Positions 17,720 through 27,300 of a stretch of DNA of 64,000 nt are shown here, in pieces. The DNA comes from Sporosarcina sp. P34 (GTDB taxonomy: Bacteria > Bacillota > Bacilli > Bacillales_A > Planococcaceae), in contig NZ_PDZC01000003.1 of assembly GCF_002743375.1 (NCBI RefSeq), positions 1 to 64,000 on the forward strand. Direction: 5' to 3'. The first letter of the stretch is position 1. Every line of letters begins with the position of its first letter. The notes under the pieces were generated by a model. That model was not told the origin of the DNA, ran no database searches, and saw only the letters and a program-made list of their open reading frames with translations. The position numbers were made by a program, and so were the translations under genes.

Positions 17720-18160
17720 ATGAGCTATTATTACGGAGCGATTGTCTATGCGCACGTAGTGTCGGCTGTAATTTCAGTAGGACCATTATTTCTCCTACTG
17801 CCATTAATACGTCGGCTACGTACTGCTAAAGCAGAAGTGGAAGACATCTATCTTGCGTTTATCCGGGTCATTATACGACTCGTTATGCATTCAGGCCATG
17901 TGCTTGTTGTGACCGGTATCTTATTAATTTTATTTGGTCCATGGCCATGGAACACGTCGTGGGTTATTCTCACAATAGGCGTCATGTTGCTGTCCGGATT
18001 TTTCTTGGCAACTGGTTTCTCTTCTGTATTGAAAAGATTCCATGAATCAGGCAATGACAAGGAAACAGTGGTCAATAAGTTGCAACGCACTGCCTGGATC
18101 TATATTGGACTGCTGATGGTAATGCTTTGGCTGATGGTACAAAAACCGGCAGTCTGGTAA
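17720..18160 (+). CDS. Four-pass membrane protein, DUF2269-like
   Basis: A 146-residue protein with four membrane helices (about 8-30, 50-70, 78-97 and 122-141), starting with the pattern YGAIVYAHVVSAVISVGP in which a His sits in helix 1; a second His occurs in MHSGHVL. This resembles predicted membrane proteins of the DUF2269/CopD-like group, where helix His residues may bind haem or metal. Function is unknown. It follows the ASCH-like gene after eight bases, without a strong RBS of its own, and is closed by a terminator. Confidence 0.6.
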   Translation: MSYYYGAIVYAHVVSAVISVGPLFLLLPLIRRLRTAKAEVEDIYLAFIRVIIRLVMHSGHVLVVTGILLILFGPWPWNTSWVILTIGVMLLSGFFLATGFSSVLKRFHESGNDKETVVNKLQRTAWIYIGLLMVMLWLMVQKPAVW

Positions 18161-18175
18161 AATTACATAGCGAGC

Positions 18176-18209
18176 AAAAAGATGTGTACATTGTTGCACA
18201 TCTTTTTTA
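18176..18209 (+). terminator. Terminator
   Basis: AAAAAGATGTG pairs with CACATCTTTTTT around a 10-base loop. Confidence 0.88.
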
Positions 18210-18287
18210 TTTCAGGATTTGGTTTGACAGTAAAAATTACAGCGAATATGATGAAGATAGCAGTTTTTTGAAAGGAACGATTTGAAG

Positions 18288-19073
18288 ATGAAAATGAAAG
18301 TACTCGGTCTACTGACGATACTTGGATTGCTATTGACGGCATGCAGTCCAACCGGTAGCAATGAAACAATAAAAATAGGTACGACGGCAGGAATTTATGC
18401 AAAAGTTATCGATCAGGCATTAAAACCGGCATTGGAAGAGCTAGGTTACACAGTGGAAATAGAAACGTACGTAGATTTAATTGAACCAAATAAAGCGTTG
18501 GCTGATGGCGAAATAGACGCCAACATCAACCAACAACAAATCAATCTTCAGCGGTTTAACGAAGAATATGATTTGCCAATAGTGGCTTTAACGGAAGTTC
18601 CGAGTGTGGGTCTTGGCTTGTACTCCAACTCGTTGACGTCGATGGACGATATTCCAAATGGTTCATGGGTTACTATTCCAAATGATGAACTAGGCACGGC
18701 TAGGGCCCTACGTTTCCTTGAACAGCAGGGATTCATCTCATTAGATCCAAAAGCACCAACTTATGCGGTTACAGAAGAACAAATTGAGAGTAATCCGAAA
18801 AACCTAAACATCCAACCCGTCTTGATTGCTCAGCTGATTCCATCTATGGCAAGCGGTGATTTGGCAATTATTCCAGACAATTATATTCTGGTCGATGAAA
18901 TGGAATTGGACGATGCGCTGGCGCACGAACAGCTAGATGAAGAGTTGCAATATATTGTTGCAATTAGAGAAGAAGATCGTGAGAAGGATTTTGCACTAGC
19001 GATTAAAAAAGCAGTAGCATCAAAAACATTCCAAGAAGCTATTGATGAACATTTCCAAGGCTTCGGAAAATAA
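18288..19073 (+). CDS. MetQ/NlpA-family substrate-binding lipoprotein, orphan
   Basis: Binding protein of the D/L-methionine ABC importer family. The signal peptide ends in LLTACS (lipobox Cys near residue 19); the family motifs KIGTTAGIYA, DANINQQQINLQRFN (variant of the usual DANFFQH-type motif) and GDLAIIPDNYI follow. It has 261 residues from the ATG at 18288; a TTG at 18282 with closer AAAGGA spacing is possible. No metN or metP gene is adjacent, and terminators enclose it, so it must share a transporter encoded elsewhere. The ligand may be methionine or another amino acid. Confidence 0.82.
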   Translation: MKMKVLGLLTILGLLLTACSPTGSNETIKIGTTAGIYAKVIDQALKPALEELGYTVEIETYVDLIEPNKALADGEIDANINQQQINLQRFNEEYDLPIVALTEVPSVGLGLYSNSLTSMDDIPNGSWVTIPNDELGTARALRFLEQQGFISLDPKAPTYAVTEEQIESNPKNLNIQPVLIAQLIPSMASGDLAIIPDNYILVDEMELDDALAHEQLDEELQYIVAIREEDREKDFALAIKKAVASKTFQEAIDEHFQGFGK

Positions 19074-19074
19074 A

Positions 19075-19116
19075 AACCACGTATGGACTCAACTCGAGCC
19101 ATACGTGGTTTTTTCG
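19075..19116. terminator. Bidirectional terminator between the metQ-like gene and yfkAB
   Basis: AAACCACGTATGG and CCATACGTGGTTT form a 13-bp perfect stem with A and T tracts at both sides. Confidence 0.9.
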
Positions 19117-19122
19117 TCTACT

Positions 19123-20226
19123 TTATCTTTTTTGTCGTTTCAAAAAGTCTGTGTCTGGGTAATAGGCATCTTTTACGAGTAAATTCGGCCCCAAACAACG
19201 CACAGCAGGACAGTGACAGCTAACGCTTTTCGCTAATGGATGCTGTTGCCATTTATCGTATAGATCGGTTAAGTGATCGGTTTGAATATTTCCAAGTGGC
19301 GGCACATCTCCGAAATCTGTCACGATCACATCTCCAGTAAACATATTGACATTCAACCGGGAACGCCCATCTGGATCATTTCGTACAGTGACATTTTCGC
19401 TTGCTGCAAGTTTCGTAAATAACTCTTGGTCTCTTGCGTCGGGACTGCAATGATAAAATGGCAATGTTCCAAATAGCATCCAAGTTTGCGGATCACGGTA
19501 TGACAGCAAATCGAGCATGGCGATACGTGTTTCGTCCAAAGTGAGCACATCTAATGATGAAGCGAAATCGCTAGGATACATGGGATGTATTTCATGGCGT
19601 CCACATTTCATTTCATGGACGATTTGTTCGTGAATCGTCTGTAAATGAGGCAATGTTCGGCGATTCAGCATAGTTTCCGCTGACACCATTACACCCATTT
19701 CAGACAATGCTCGGCTGTTTTCAATCATGCGTACGAATTGTGCTCCACGACGTTCACGTGACGGCTTGCGTTCCATTCTAGCGAATCCACCATCGATGAA
19801 ATCATCAACTGTCCCCCAGTTATGTGAAATATGCAGTACATCCAAATACGGTGCAATTAATTCATAACGTTCAATAGGCATAGTAAGGTTTGAATTCACC
19901 TGCGTCTGAATTCCGCGCGCATGTGCATACTGCAGTAGCGGTACGACATACTGTTCGACCGACTTCTTCGAAAACATTGGTTCGCCACCTGTTAGGCTAA
20001 TTGTTCGCAAATGTGGAATTTCATCCAATCTCTGCAACAGTAGCTCGATTGAAAATGCTTGTGGATCTTTCGGTTGTAGCATATATCCAACCGCGCAATG
20101 TTCACAACGCATATTACATAAATATGTCGTCGTGAATTCTATGCTTGATAAAACTTGTTTACCGTGCAAATCTACATCTTGATACGCTTCCCATGCATCT
20201 AGTAGACGGGAATGTGAAACTACCAT
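19123..20226 (-). CDS. yfkAB: Radical SAM/CxCxxxxC motif protein YfkAB
   Basis: A radical SAM enzyme of unknown substrate. The cluster motif is C37-x3-C41-x2-C44 (CNMRCEHC), followed by SLTGGEPMFS. The family-defining second motif CHCPAVRC (CxCxxxxC) is near the C-terminus and probably binds an auxiliary iron-sulfur cluster. The ATG at 20226 lies eight bases after AAGGAG; the ATG two codons upstream is too close to the RBS. It has 367 residues in one frame, as opposed to the split yfkA/yfkB once annotated in B. subtilis. It follows the SEC-C gene by 21 bp on the same strand. Confidence 0.9.
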   Translation of the reverse strand: MVVSHSRLLDAWEAYQDVDLHGKQVLSSIEFTTTYLCNMRCEHCAVGYMLQPKDPQAFSIELLLQRLDEIPHLRTISLTGGEPMFSKKSVEQYVVPLLQYAHARGIQTQVNSNLTMPIERYELIAPYLDVLHISHNWGTVDDFIDGGFARMERKPSRERRGAQFVRMIENSRALSEMGVMVSAETMLNRRTLPHLQTIHEQIVHEMKCGRHEIHPMYPSDFASSLDVLTLDETRIAMLDLLSYRDPQTWMLFGTLPFYHCSPDARDQELFTKLAASENVTVRNDPDGRSRLNVNMFTGDVIVTDFGDVPPLGNIQTDHLTDLYDKWQQHPLAKSVSCHCPAVRCLGPNLLVKDAYYPDTDFLKRQKR

Positions 20227-20247
20227 GTTCATAACTCCTTATATCAA

Positions 20248-21222
20248 TTAATTTTTATCGCTGGCATATTCCGCTAAATCCTTCGCATATTTACTCATCG
20301 ACGAAGTAGAAACATCGAATGCTTCTGCGATCTCTTTTAGTGTCATATTGAGTGGTTCGAAATAATTATTGTCTAATCCATAACGGATCGCGCCCGCCGC
20401 AATTGCTAATTTCTTTCGTGCTTTTGGCTGCTCATCTACTAAAAAGTCTTCGAGCACTTCAAGCAAAGCCTTCGATTCTCGGTCATATTGCTGTAAAAAC
20501 TCTTTAGCCGCCTCTATAACACCTGCTTCAAATTCAGTAAACTCGTCTCCGGTATAGCCGCTTTCACCAAGCGCAATCCAGAACCTCATGATGGATTCCT
20601 TTAGTGAAGGATTTTCTGTATCTGCAAGTGTTTTAGCAAATTGTTTAATTGCTTCCGAATGATCCGTCGGGAAGAAGATTAAACTGGAGACTGCTAGATA
20701 ATTACCTTCAGACGTACCATCGGAAAGTATAAAGCAATAGAAGTGCACACCAACGGGAACAGGCTTATCGCTTTCTTTCCACAATTCAATCGTTTCATCA
20801 CCAAGAATACTTGTAGCTGTTAAATATGTATCCCCGACAGCAGTTACTTCACCGATAAATACACGTGGCTCTGACCATCTATCCAGTAATTCTAGAATAG
20901 ATGGTCGAATATGTTTTTTCTTCTGCTTTGCTACATAATCGTCCCAAATATCTCTTCGTTTATGGAAGAAGAATTCGTCAAGCGCTATCGTTTCAATCAT
21001 TTCTTGTGGTAAATAACTATTCAATGAAGACTTCCATGTATTTGCAAATTCCACGAACGCTGGTATATCTGGTCGCTCGGGATGAATATCATAAAATGTT
21101 TGCAATAAGTGTTCCATTTCATCTGTCAACAAATCTTCCACTGTCACCGCATCTTTTCGTTCACAGCACTTTTTATATTTCTTACCACTGCCACATGGGC
21201 ATGGATCATTACGTCCAACCAT
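20248..21222 (-). CDS. SEC-C metal-binding protein with C-terminal helix-turn-helix-like segment
   Basis: The N-terminus GRNDPCPCGSGKKYKKCC (residues 3-20) is a SEC-C zinc motif as found at the SecA tail. The middle (about 60-230) is not recognisable. The C-terminus (about 275-320) reads as a helix-turn-helix: MTLKEIAEAFDVSTSSMSKYAKDL. This suggests a regulator or a translation/secretion accessory factor; function is unknown. It has 324 residues with GGGAAGTG before the ATG. It is co-directional with yfkAB. Its promoter and first codons form the left copy of the direct repeats around the mnx cluster. Confidence 0.8.
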   Translation of the reverse strand: MVGRNDPCPCGSGKKYKKCCERKDAVTVEDLLTDEMEHLLQTFYDIHPERPDIPAFVEFANTWKSSLNSYLPQEMIETIALDEFFFHKRRDIWDDYVAKQKKKHIRPSILELLDRWSEPRVFIGEVTAVGDTYLTATSILGDETIELWKESDKPVPVGVHFYCFILSDGTSEGNYLAVSSLIFFPTDHSEAIKQFAKTLADTENPSLKESIMRFWIALGESGYTGDEFTEFEAGVIEAAKEFLQQYDRESKALLEVLEDFLVDEQPKARKKLAIAAGAIRYGLDNNYFEPLNMTLKEIAEAFDVSTSSMSKYAKDLAEYASDKN

Positions 21223-21288
21223 AAAAACACTTCCCTTATTAAAATTACTACATATCTAAGTGTACCAAACGTGAGGCGAGTTCGCATG
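21212..21288 (-). repeat. Left 77-bp direct repeat flanking the mnx cluster (promoter and start of the SEC-C gene)
   Basis: Read on the minus strand, these 77 bases run from CATGCG to the codons ATGGTTGGACG of the SEC-C gene. They align without any gap to 29304-29380, also on the minus strand, at 53 of 77 positions by hand count. Shared blocks include CATGCG, CCTC, TTGGTAC, GGAAGTGT and ATGGTTG. Confidence 0.75.
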
Positions 21289-21478
21289 ATATTTGTGTGA
21301 GGACCAAACGGCAGTGTACCCTTCGCATATTGTGTACTACATAACAGAACTGGAGAGTACTTAAATATGTGGGAGAAGGGATGATATGCAGTATAAATTT
21401 TACTTTATATCTGGTGAAATATTGGGTAAATAGGTTACTATTTTGTCTCTATTGCCATATGCTATTTCGAGGTGACCT

Positions 21479-21898
21479 ATGGAGCAGTCGATCTTGCTAT
21501 TTTTATTGTATGCAGACATCTGTCTTATCATTGGCTTTTATATGTACATTAGAAAAGTGAGGAAATTGGTAGGTTTCCATTTAGGTATGAATATGAGCAT
21601 GGTTATGGGCGGGATGGCCGCTTTGTTATTTGGGATCGTGCTCATCACACATTTGCCGTTTCACTTTACGTATATTACATTACTCTCGGCAATTATCGGA
21701 GGAGCAGTAGGAGCTTGGTTTGGCATGCTGATTGATTATCAGACGTTTGTGACTGGCCTAACGAATGGTCTGATTGTTGGGCTAATGGCACCGATGATTG
21801 GCACGGTTATAGAGATGCAAATGCTATTTATCTGGTTTCTACATGCATTCTTCATCGGTAATTTAGGCATTTTATTCATTTCTATTAAAAGGGCGTGA
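21479..21898 (+). CDS. mnxA: Mnx cluster membrane protein MnxA
   Basis: First gene of the mnx cluster. The 139-residue product has an N-terminal helix (about 3-24) and three more (about 42-62, 66-85, 100-135 region). The stretch WFGMLIDYQTFVTGLTNG followed by a Gly-rich helix is mirrored in the next gene (FGSLIQAPASLNGLYNG), so MnxA and MnxB are paralogues. Function is unknown; in Mn(II)-oxidising Bacillus, hydrophobic MnxA and MnxB precede MnxC. GAGGTG precedes the ATG. The stop overlaps the mnxB GTG. The name rests on gene order with mnxG. Confidence 0.75.
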   Translation: MEQSILLFLLYADICLIIGFYMYIRKVRKLVGFHLGMNMSMVMGGMAALLFGIVLITHLPFHFTYITLLSAIIGGAVGAWFGMLIDYQTFVTGLTNGLIVGLMAPMIGTVIEMQMLFIWFLHAFFIGNLGILFISIKRA

Positions 21899-22368
21899 AG
21901 GGGGCTATGCTGCTTCTAATTGTTCTGTTCATGTGGTGTGTTGGTGAAATGCTAGTCAACTATCGAGTAGTGAAGAAGAAAAGACTGTTGTTTGATGATC
22001 GGTTCACAAAAACGATTTGTATGGCGATTGCGTCAATATCTTCATTCGTAACAGCATTGTACGTCGCGTTATTGTTACCGGCAGATCAAATTGCTACTTA
22101 TTTATTGCCCGTATTTCTAGGAGTGTTTATCGGTTGGCAATTCGGCTCGCTTATTCAAGCACCGGCTTCATTAAATGGTCTATATAACGGCGTGATGGGA
22201 GGAGTAATGGGTATGATGCTTGGTGCAGTGCTGAAAAATCCCGCACTTTGCAATATACCTCTTAATTCTAATTCATTGATTGCGACTAATCTTTTCATTA
22301 TCACTATGTTTATTACCTTTTCGCATTCATTGGTTTGTTTCTTCATTCGCCGTTCTATGAGAGCGTGA
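21895..22368 (+). CDS. mnxB: Mnx cluster membrane protein MnxB
   Basis: A 157-residue four-helix membrane protein (about 4-20, 42-62, 68-85, 95-115, with a last hydrophobic segment 128-150). It starts at a GTG overlapping the mnxA stop. The central FGSLIQAPASLNGLYNGVMG matches the equivalent part of MnxA, which indicates an ancestral duplication and perhaps a heteromeric membrane complex. Met-rich stretches (MGGVMGMMLG) could bind copper, but that is conjecture. No reaction is known. Assignment is by position in the cluster. Confidence 0.75.
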   Translation: MKGAMLLLIVLFMWCVGEMLVNYRVVKKKRLLFDDRFTKTICMAIASISSFVTALYVALLLPADQIATYLLPVFLGVFIGWQFGSLIQAPASLNGLYNGVMGGVMGMMLGAVLKNPALCNIPLNSNSLIATNLFIITMFITFSHSLVCFFIRRSMRA

Positions 22369-22398
22369 AGATCGTTTGGGCAGGAAAGGAGAACAGTA

Positions 22399-22977
22399 GT
22401 GAAAAAGTTCATCATCATATTGATGTTGCCTATCTTTTTCGGGATTATATACGCGGTGTGGTCAAAGACAGTGGAACTACCGAAAAGTGGGGAAGTAACG
22501 GAATGGCCGTTTACCGAAGTGGGCGGGAACGAGACAAATTTCCAGGGCAAACCGAAGCTTGTCACATTTTTCTACACAAAGTGTCCCGATATTTGTCCGA
22601 CTACTATGTGGGATCTGACGGCCTTGCAGAAGGTGATGGAAGATAGGGGAATATCCCAAGATCAGTACTTCATCATAGCTATCACCGTGGACCCTGAATA
22701 TGATACGAAAGAGAAAATAGTACGCTATAAAGAACTATTTACTATCGAAGACCCAAACTGGTTGTTCTTTAGAGGTACAGAAGAAACAACTAAAGAGTTT
22801 TCGAAATACTTAAATTTCTATTACGACAGGAATGAAGATGGATTCGTTACCCACTCGACGTCTATGTATATTGTAGATGATCAGGATTTGGTAAGAGCTC
22901 GTCATAATATGGCAACAGGGAAAAATAGCGTAGCAATTGAAGAAATCGCAAATCATTTGCAACAACTAATCAAATAG
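22399..22977 (+). CDS. mnxC: SCO1/SenC-like copper protein MnxC
   Basis: A 192-residue thioredoxin-fold SCO protein with an N-terminal membrane anchor (about residues 4-20) and no lipobox Cys. The copper/redox motif is TKCPDICPTT (CxxxC) and the distal His is in VTHSTSMYIVD. In the mnx clusters of Mn(II)-oxidising Bacillus, MnxC is the SCO/redox-disulfide-like member, which fits delivery of copper to MnxG or thiol control. The start is GTG with AAAGGAGAA upstream. It shares the CxxxC-His layout with the SCO lipoprotein at 13.7-14.3 kb but is clearly divergent. Confidence 0.88.
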   Translation: MKKFIIILMLPIFFGIIYAVWSKTVELPKSGEVTEWPFTEVGGNETNFQGKPKLVTFFYTKCPDICPTTMWDLTALQKVMEDRGISQDQYFIIAITVDPEYDTKEKIVRYKELFTIEDPNWLFFRGTEETTKEFSKYLNFYYDRNEDGFVTHSTSMYIVDDQDLVRARHNMATGKNSVAIEEIANHLQQLIK

Positions 22978-23019
22978 TTATAGCAGTACTTTTGAATTGG
23001 GGATAGGGAGGCGAACTTT

Positions 23020-23742
23020 ATAAAGAAATCAAGTAGAAATTCTGAATTTTCCTCACCTACAAGTAATGGACCGGATGAACAAACGAGAGTCTTAACAGAT
23101 TATATTGGCCAGAAAAATTTATTTAAGATAGCAAATATTCATGAACCACTCAGGAAATCATTGACACTCAAAAAATTCTTCAAGAGCAAACGGAACCAGC
23201 AAGTCGTCATTTCATCATTTGGCGAGGTGGACAGTTATCTAGAAACAGAAGGCAAAGTCGCAGCAATTGGTAGAGATTTTGTCATGCTGACGAATCTACA
23301 GAAAAGAATATGGATTCCCTACACGTATATTGAAACAGCAAATATTCCATTTGGTTTTCCTTCCTATTCCAATTCGCATCAGCATCACCTGTATGATAAT
23401 CAGTTGCAAAAAAATCTTACACTTCGATTTGGCGAGACGGTTAACAAAAGAGAAGTACTCGTCCAACAGTTTTTTGAAGAATCTTTTCGGACCAACTTTC
23501 TTTCATGGAAAGGTACAAGAGTGGAAGTCGTTTTGAGTAATGAAACCGTAAGCGGAAAGATCATGAATACGACAAAGAGTGAGTTACTGCTCACGAGCTT
23601 CGGCACAGTACGCAAGATTCCTTTAGTGGAAATTCGCATTGTGTCTACTATCTCACTAGTCTCCTTTTGGAAAAAAGAGATGAGAACGTTGCTCCAATCA
23701 TTTGGTGGAAAAGTAACAGGAGGCAGAAAGAATGAAAAATAA
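23020..23742 (+). CDS. mnxD: Mnx cluster protein MnxD, probable AUA start
   Basis: A soluble two-part beta-rich protein. The first half contains GKVAAIGRDFVMLTN and IWIPYTYIETANI; the second LTLRFGETVNKREVLVQQFF and GTRVEVVLSNETVSGKI, an Sm/DUF2642-like layout seen in coat-associated proteins. The only standard start is a TTG at 23161 with a poor RBS. A strong AGGGAGG lies upstream of an in-frame ATA at 23020, and the 47 codons between have no stop. The paralogue at 28012 has about that extra N-terminal length. I therefore take 23020, perhaps an ATG mutated to ATA. Its role in Mn oxidation is unknown. Its end overlaps mnxE. Confidence 0.7.
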   Translation: MKKSSRNSEFSSPTSNGPDEQTRVLTDYIGQKNLFKIANIHEPLRKSLTLKKFFKSKRNQQVVISSFGEVDSYLETEGKVAAIGRDFVMLTNLQKRIWIPYTYIETANIPFGFPSYSNSHQHHLYDNQLQKNLTLRFGETVNKREVLVQQFFEESFRTNFLSWKGTRVEVVLSNETVSGKIMNTTKSELLLTSFGTVRKIPLVEIRIVSTISLVSFWKKEMRTLLQSFGGKVTGGRKNEK

Positions 23743-24022
23743 AACAGGGATTCAATCTCATGACTTCTCAGGTTTGATAGGTCAGGAAGTTCTTATTATT
23801 ACAAAGGCAGTACAGCTTAATCTACTAGGGCAAGTATTCCGTCCAATTTTTTGCGGTACAGTTTCTGAAGTAGGTGTAGGGCATTTAACCTTAACGCCTG
23901 TTACCGTCAAAATGGTGAATGCTCCTTTTTATAAGTTCCCAACATCACTGAGTATACCTTTGGAGAAAATCGTATCATTTACGACAGAAGTGCCTTGTGA
24001 TTTAGTCTTTCCGTTAACTTAA
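23732..24022 (+). CDS. mnxE: MnxE, small subunit of the Mnx manganese oxidase complex
   Basis: A 96-residue protein with one beta-rich domain: IGQEVLIITKAVQLNLLGQV, then GTVSEVGVGHLTLTPVTVK and a closing IPLEKIVSFTTE strand. In Bacillus sp. PL-12 small MnxE and MnxF subunits bind MnxG to form the purified Mnx complex. The size and position fit. The ATG has GGAGG upstream and overlaps the mnxD end by 11 bases. It shares the IGxxVLIxT opening with MnxF, so the two are paralogues. It has two Cys residues but no obvious copper-site pattern. Confidence 0.82.
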   Translation: MKNKTGIQSHDFSGLIGQEVLIITKAVQLNLLGQVFRPIFCGTVSEVGVGHLTLTPVTVKMVNAPFYKFPTSLSIPLEKIVSFTTEVPCDLVFPLT

Positions 24023-24038
24023 AAAGGGAGTTGGATAC

Positions 24039-24326
24039 ATGACGCAACAAAATGAATGCCAGCCAATCAATCTAGCTCGGGAAGAGGGAATTAGCGCCCA
24101 CTTCGGTCAGAATATAGGTAAAAAAGTATTGATCTTGACGGAAGCCTTTCCGTTTATGTTTATAGGAGAAATTATTAGTGTAGTGGATGATTTTGCGGAA
24201 ATGAAAGTTCAGACAACATCTATCCCTGCATTGGAAGGGAAAACATGGTTTGTTCATATAGACACCATTGAAGTGTTCTATATCGAGACAGAAAATGGAG
24301 TTCCAATCCCTGAATTAAAAGAGTAG
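24039..24326 (+). CDS. mnxF: MnxF, small subunit of the Mnx manganese oxidase complex
   Basis: A 95-residue acidic protein with the same domain as MnxE: FGQNIGKKVLILTEAFPF, then GEIISVVDDFAEMKVQTTS and WFVHIDTIEVFYIE. MnxF forms a heteromer with MnxE and MnxG in the known complex, in the outer layers of marine Bacillus spores. AAAAGGGAG precedes the ATG; it lies 16 bases after mnxE and 17 before mnxG, so co-translation is expected. The call is by order, size and paralogy to MnxE. Confidence 0.82.
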   Translation: MTQQNECQPINLAREEGISAHFGQNIGKKVLILTEAFPFMFIGEIISVVDDFAEMKVQTTSIPALEGKTWFVHIDTIEVFYIETENGVPIPELKE

Positions 24327-24343
24327 GAAATGGGGTGAAGTAA

Positions 24344-27300
24344 GTGAAAAGACGCTACCATGTAGTAGCCATTCCCATACGGATTGTCCTGAACACGTTT
24401 GGTGACCATAATCCGAATGGCATGATGTATGTGCTCAAGGAAAATGAAGAAAAAGTGAAGCGGCTCGTAAAGAAAAATCCTTTCATGCCTGTTGATCTCG
24501 TTCAGCCGCTATTTATCCGGGCGAATGAAGGAGACACCGTGGAAATTCTTTTTGAAAACAAACTTCCTTTCCATGCGGGTATGCATTTTCAGGAAGCAGA
24601 ATACGATGTTTGCCAATCGGATGGAGCGAATGTTGGCTTCAATAAAGATACAACTATAGCTCCTTGTGAAAAAATTTTATATAAGCTGCACCTACTGAAA
24701 GAAGGGAACTATTTCTTCTCAGACCTTGGAAATGTCTCAAGTGATCAGAACGGTTCCAACTCAAATGGTCTGGTTGGAGGCTTATGTGTCCAAAGCCGTT
24801 TCTCCTGGTGGACAGATCCTGAAACGGGCAAGCCAATAAACAGCGGCCAATATGCAGACGTCCATCATCCTTTACTACCTTCCTTCCGAGAGTATGTGTG
24901 GATGTTTACAGATGAAATGGAAGTGAATGATTTAACTGGTAACAGACCGATCAATCATTTCTCGAACCAGGAAGAAGAGTCCTTCCACGGTGCTAATTAT
25001 CGCTATGAACCGGAAAACCGGCGCGAACAGTTAGTTGCGGAAGGAGTCGTCTGTCCGAACTGCGAGGGTGAAGAAGTACACCATGATTCATGGGTATTCG
25101 GAGACCCATCGACCCCGATTTTGCGAGGGTATGTCGGAGACCCTGCAAAAATCCGGCTTTTCCATGGCGGAGTAAAGGGAACGCATGTATTCCATTATCA
25201 CGTTAACCAATGGTTCAGCGATCCCAATGATTTAGCGTCAGAAATTTTGGATGCGCAGGCCATTAGTCCACAGAGCCATTATACAATTCAGCCCCTTTAC
25301 GGTCTTGGCAGCTTGCAAGGTTCTTTTGGTGATGCAGTGATCCACTGTCATCTATATCCGCATTTCGTCGCAGGAATGTGGGGGATGAACCGAGTCTTCA
25401 ATACTCTTCAAGATGGCAGTCAGTGTTATCCGAACGGGGTTCCAATCAAGTCGCTTAAACCTCTTCCCGATAGACCGGCACCGCCTAAACCAACCAAAAT
25501 GAAACCTGGGTTCCCAAATTTCATTCCAGGAAAAGTCGGTATGAAAGCACCTCGTCCACCAATGGGGATTGTCGGAGGTAGAGGTTTAACAGAACTGGAA
25601 AGGAATGCAGCAATCGCAAATCCCCGTCCAGGTGCTGTTTTTACCGATCCGTGTCCTGAAGGTGCACCTGTGAAGGAGTTCAATATCTCTTTGATTGAGA
25701 TTCCTCTTATGTATAACCGTGAAGGTTGGCATGATCCGACTGGACGGATTTACGTGCTAGACGAAGATCTGGAAGATATTTGCTTGGGTAAAAAAGCACC
25801 CGAACCGCTCGTCATCCATACATCCAGTCATACGCGCTATGAAATCAATTTCACAAATCGGTTGCCGCATATCCTGGATGGTGATGCATTCCAGCTTGTT
25901 ACGCGAACTTATGAAGCGGGTATGCATATCCATTTTGTAAAGTTTGATGTGTTGGTAAATGACGGTGCGAATGTCGGATGGAACTATGATTCATCCGTTC
26001 TATCAGGTGAGACTATCCAATACTCTTATTATGCAGATACAGAGCTTAAAGCATGGTTCTTCCATGATCATTTATTTCCGGGATCCCATCAGCAACATGG
26101 CGTCTTTGGAACGGGCGTTGTTCATCCGCGTTTTTCTAAATATCTCGATTCGTCGACTGGGGTAGAAGTAGATCAAGGTACGGAAATCACTTGTGTCAAC
26201 CCGCTGACTCCGGATTACAGGGACTTTGTGATTTTTGCACAGGACTTTACACACTTATTCAATAAAGACGGTAAACCATTAGCACCTCCGCCATTCCCGG
26301 GCTCCCCTGATGATCCAGGACTGTTTGGAGTGAACTATAAAAATGAACCGCTGCAATTCCGTTTAGGTAAAGACTGTGATCCCGCTTACAGTTTCAGTTC
26401 GTATGTAAAAGGCGATCCAAATACTCCGATATTCAAAGCTTATGAGGGAGATTCCATCCGGATCAGGTTGCTTCAAGGAGCACAGGAAGAATCCCATAGC
26501 TTTAATGTGCATGGTCTACGTTGGTTGAGTGAGCGCGGAGATTTAAATTCCAGGTTGGAAAACCAGCAGCATATAGGAATATCCGAATCATTTACGATGG
26601 AGATGAATGTTCCCCGAGCCGGTGATTATTTATGGACATTCGAAACAGAAGAGGATTTGTGGAATGGGCTATGGGGTCTGATCCGCGCGTTCGATGAAAA
26701 GGTTCCTGAACTAATTAAATTACCGGATCGGCTCGAACCGAGAGAGCGTTCAAAACCTGTGCCGCAATGTACAGGTAACAAACCACCATCAGCGGCAGAT
26801 CCAACTGTAGAGATAGTGGAGGGGCCTCTGCGAAAATATGATGTCGTAGCTTTTCAAACTTCTATCCAGTATAACTCGTTCGGTGATCATGATCCAGATG
26901 CGATTATCTTTGCATTGCGTGAGGATATGGAAGCGATTCGGGACGGCAAAAAAGAACCGGTACCGCTCATCCTACGCGGCAACATGGGGAATACAATCGA
27001 TGTTACGTTAACTAGCTATTTGAAACCAGAGTTGTTTCCATTCAAGGACGGAATTTATCCGTATCCAATCGTGAAGGAGCAAGCATTTTATCCACCATCT
27101 TTACGTATCTCCCTTCATGCTCAATTACTTGATTATGACGTTAAGACGTCTGCAGGCGAGACAGTTGGTTTCAATGGCGATCAAACAGTTGGGCCAGGTG
27201 AGTCGAGGACGTATCGCTGGTATGTCGATTCTGCGGTTGGTGTATGTGGCATGTGGGATATGGCAGATATTCGCAATCATCGTTCGCAAGGCGCGTTCGG

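Noticed and set aside
21437..21464. Sigma-K-like promoter (AC, 16 bp, CATATGCTA) just before mnxA
   Set aside because: The match to the consensus is good and sigma-K is expected for mnx, but the implied start would fall inside the mnxA ribosome binding site (about 21469-21474), leaving no usable leader.
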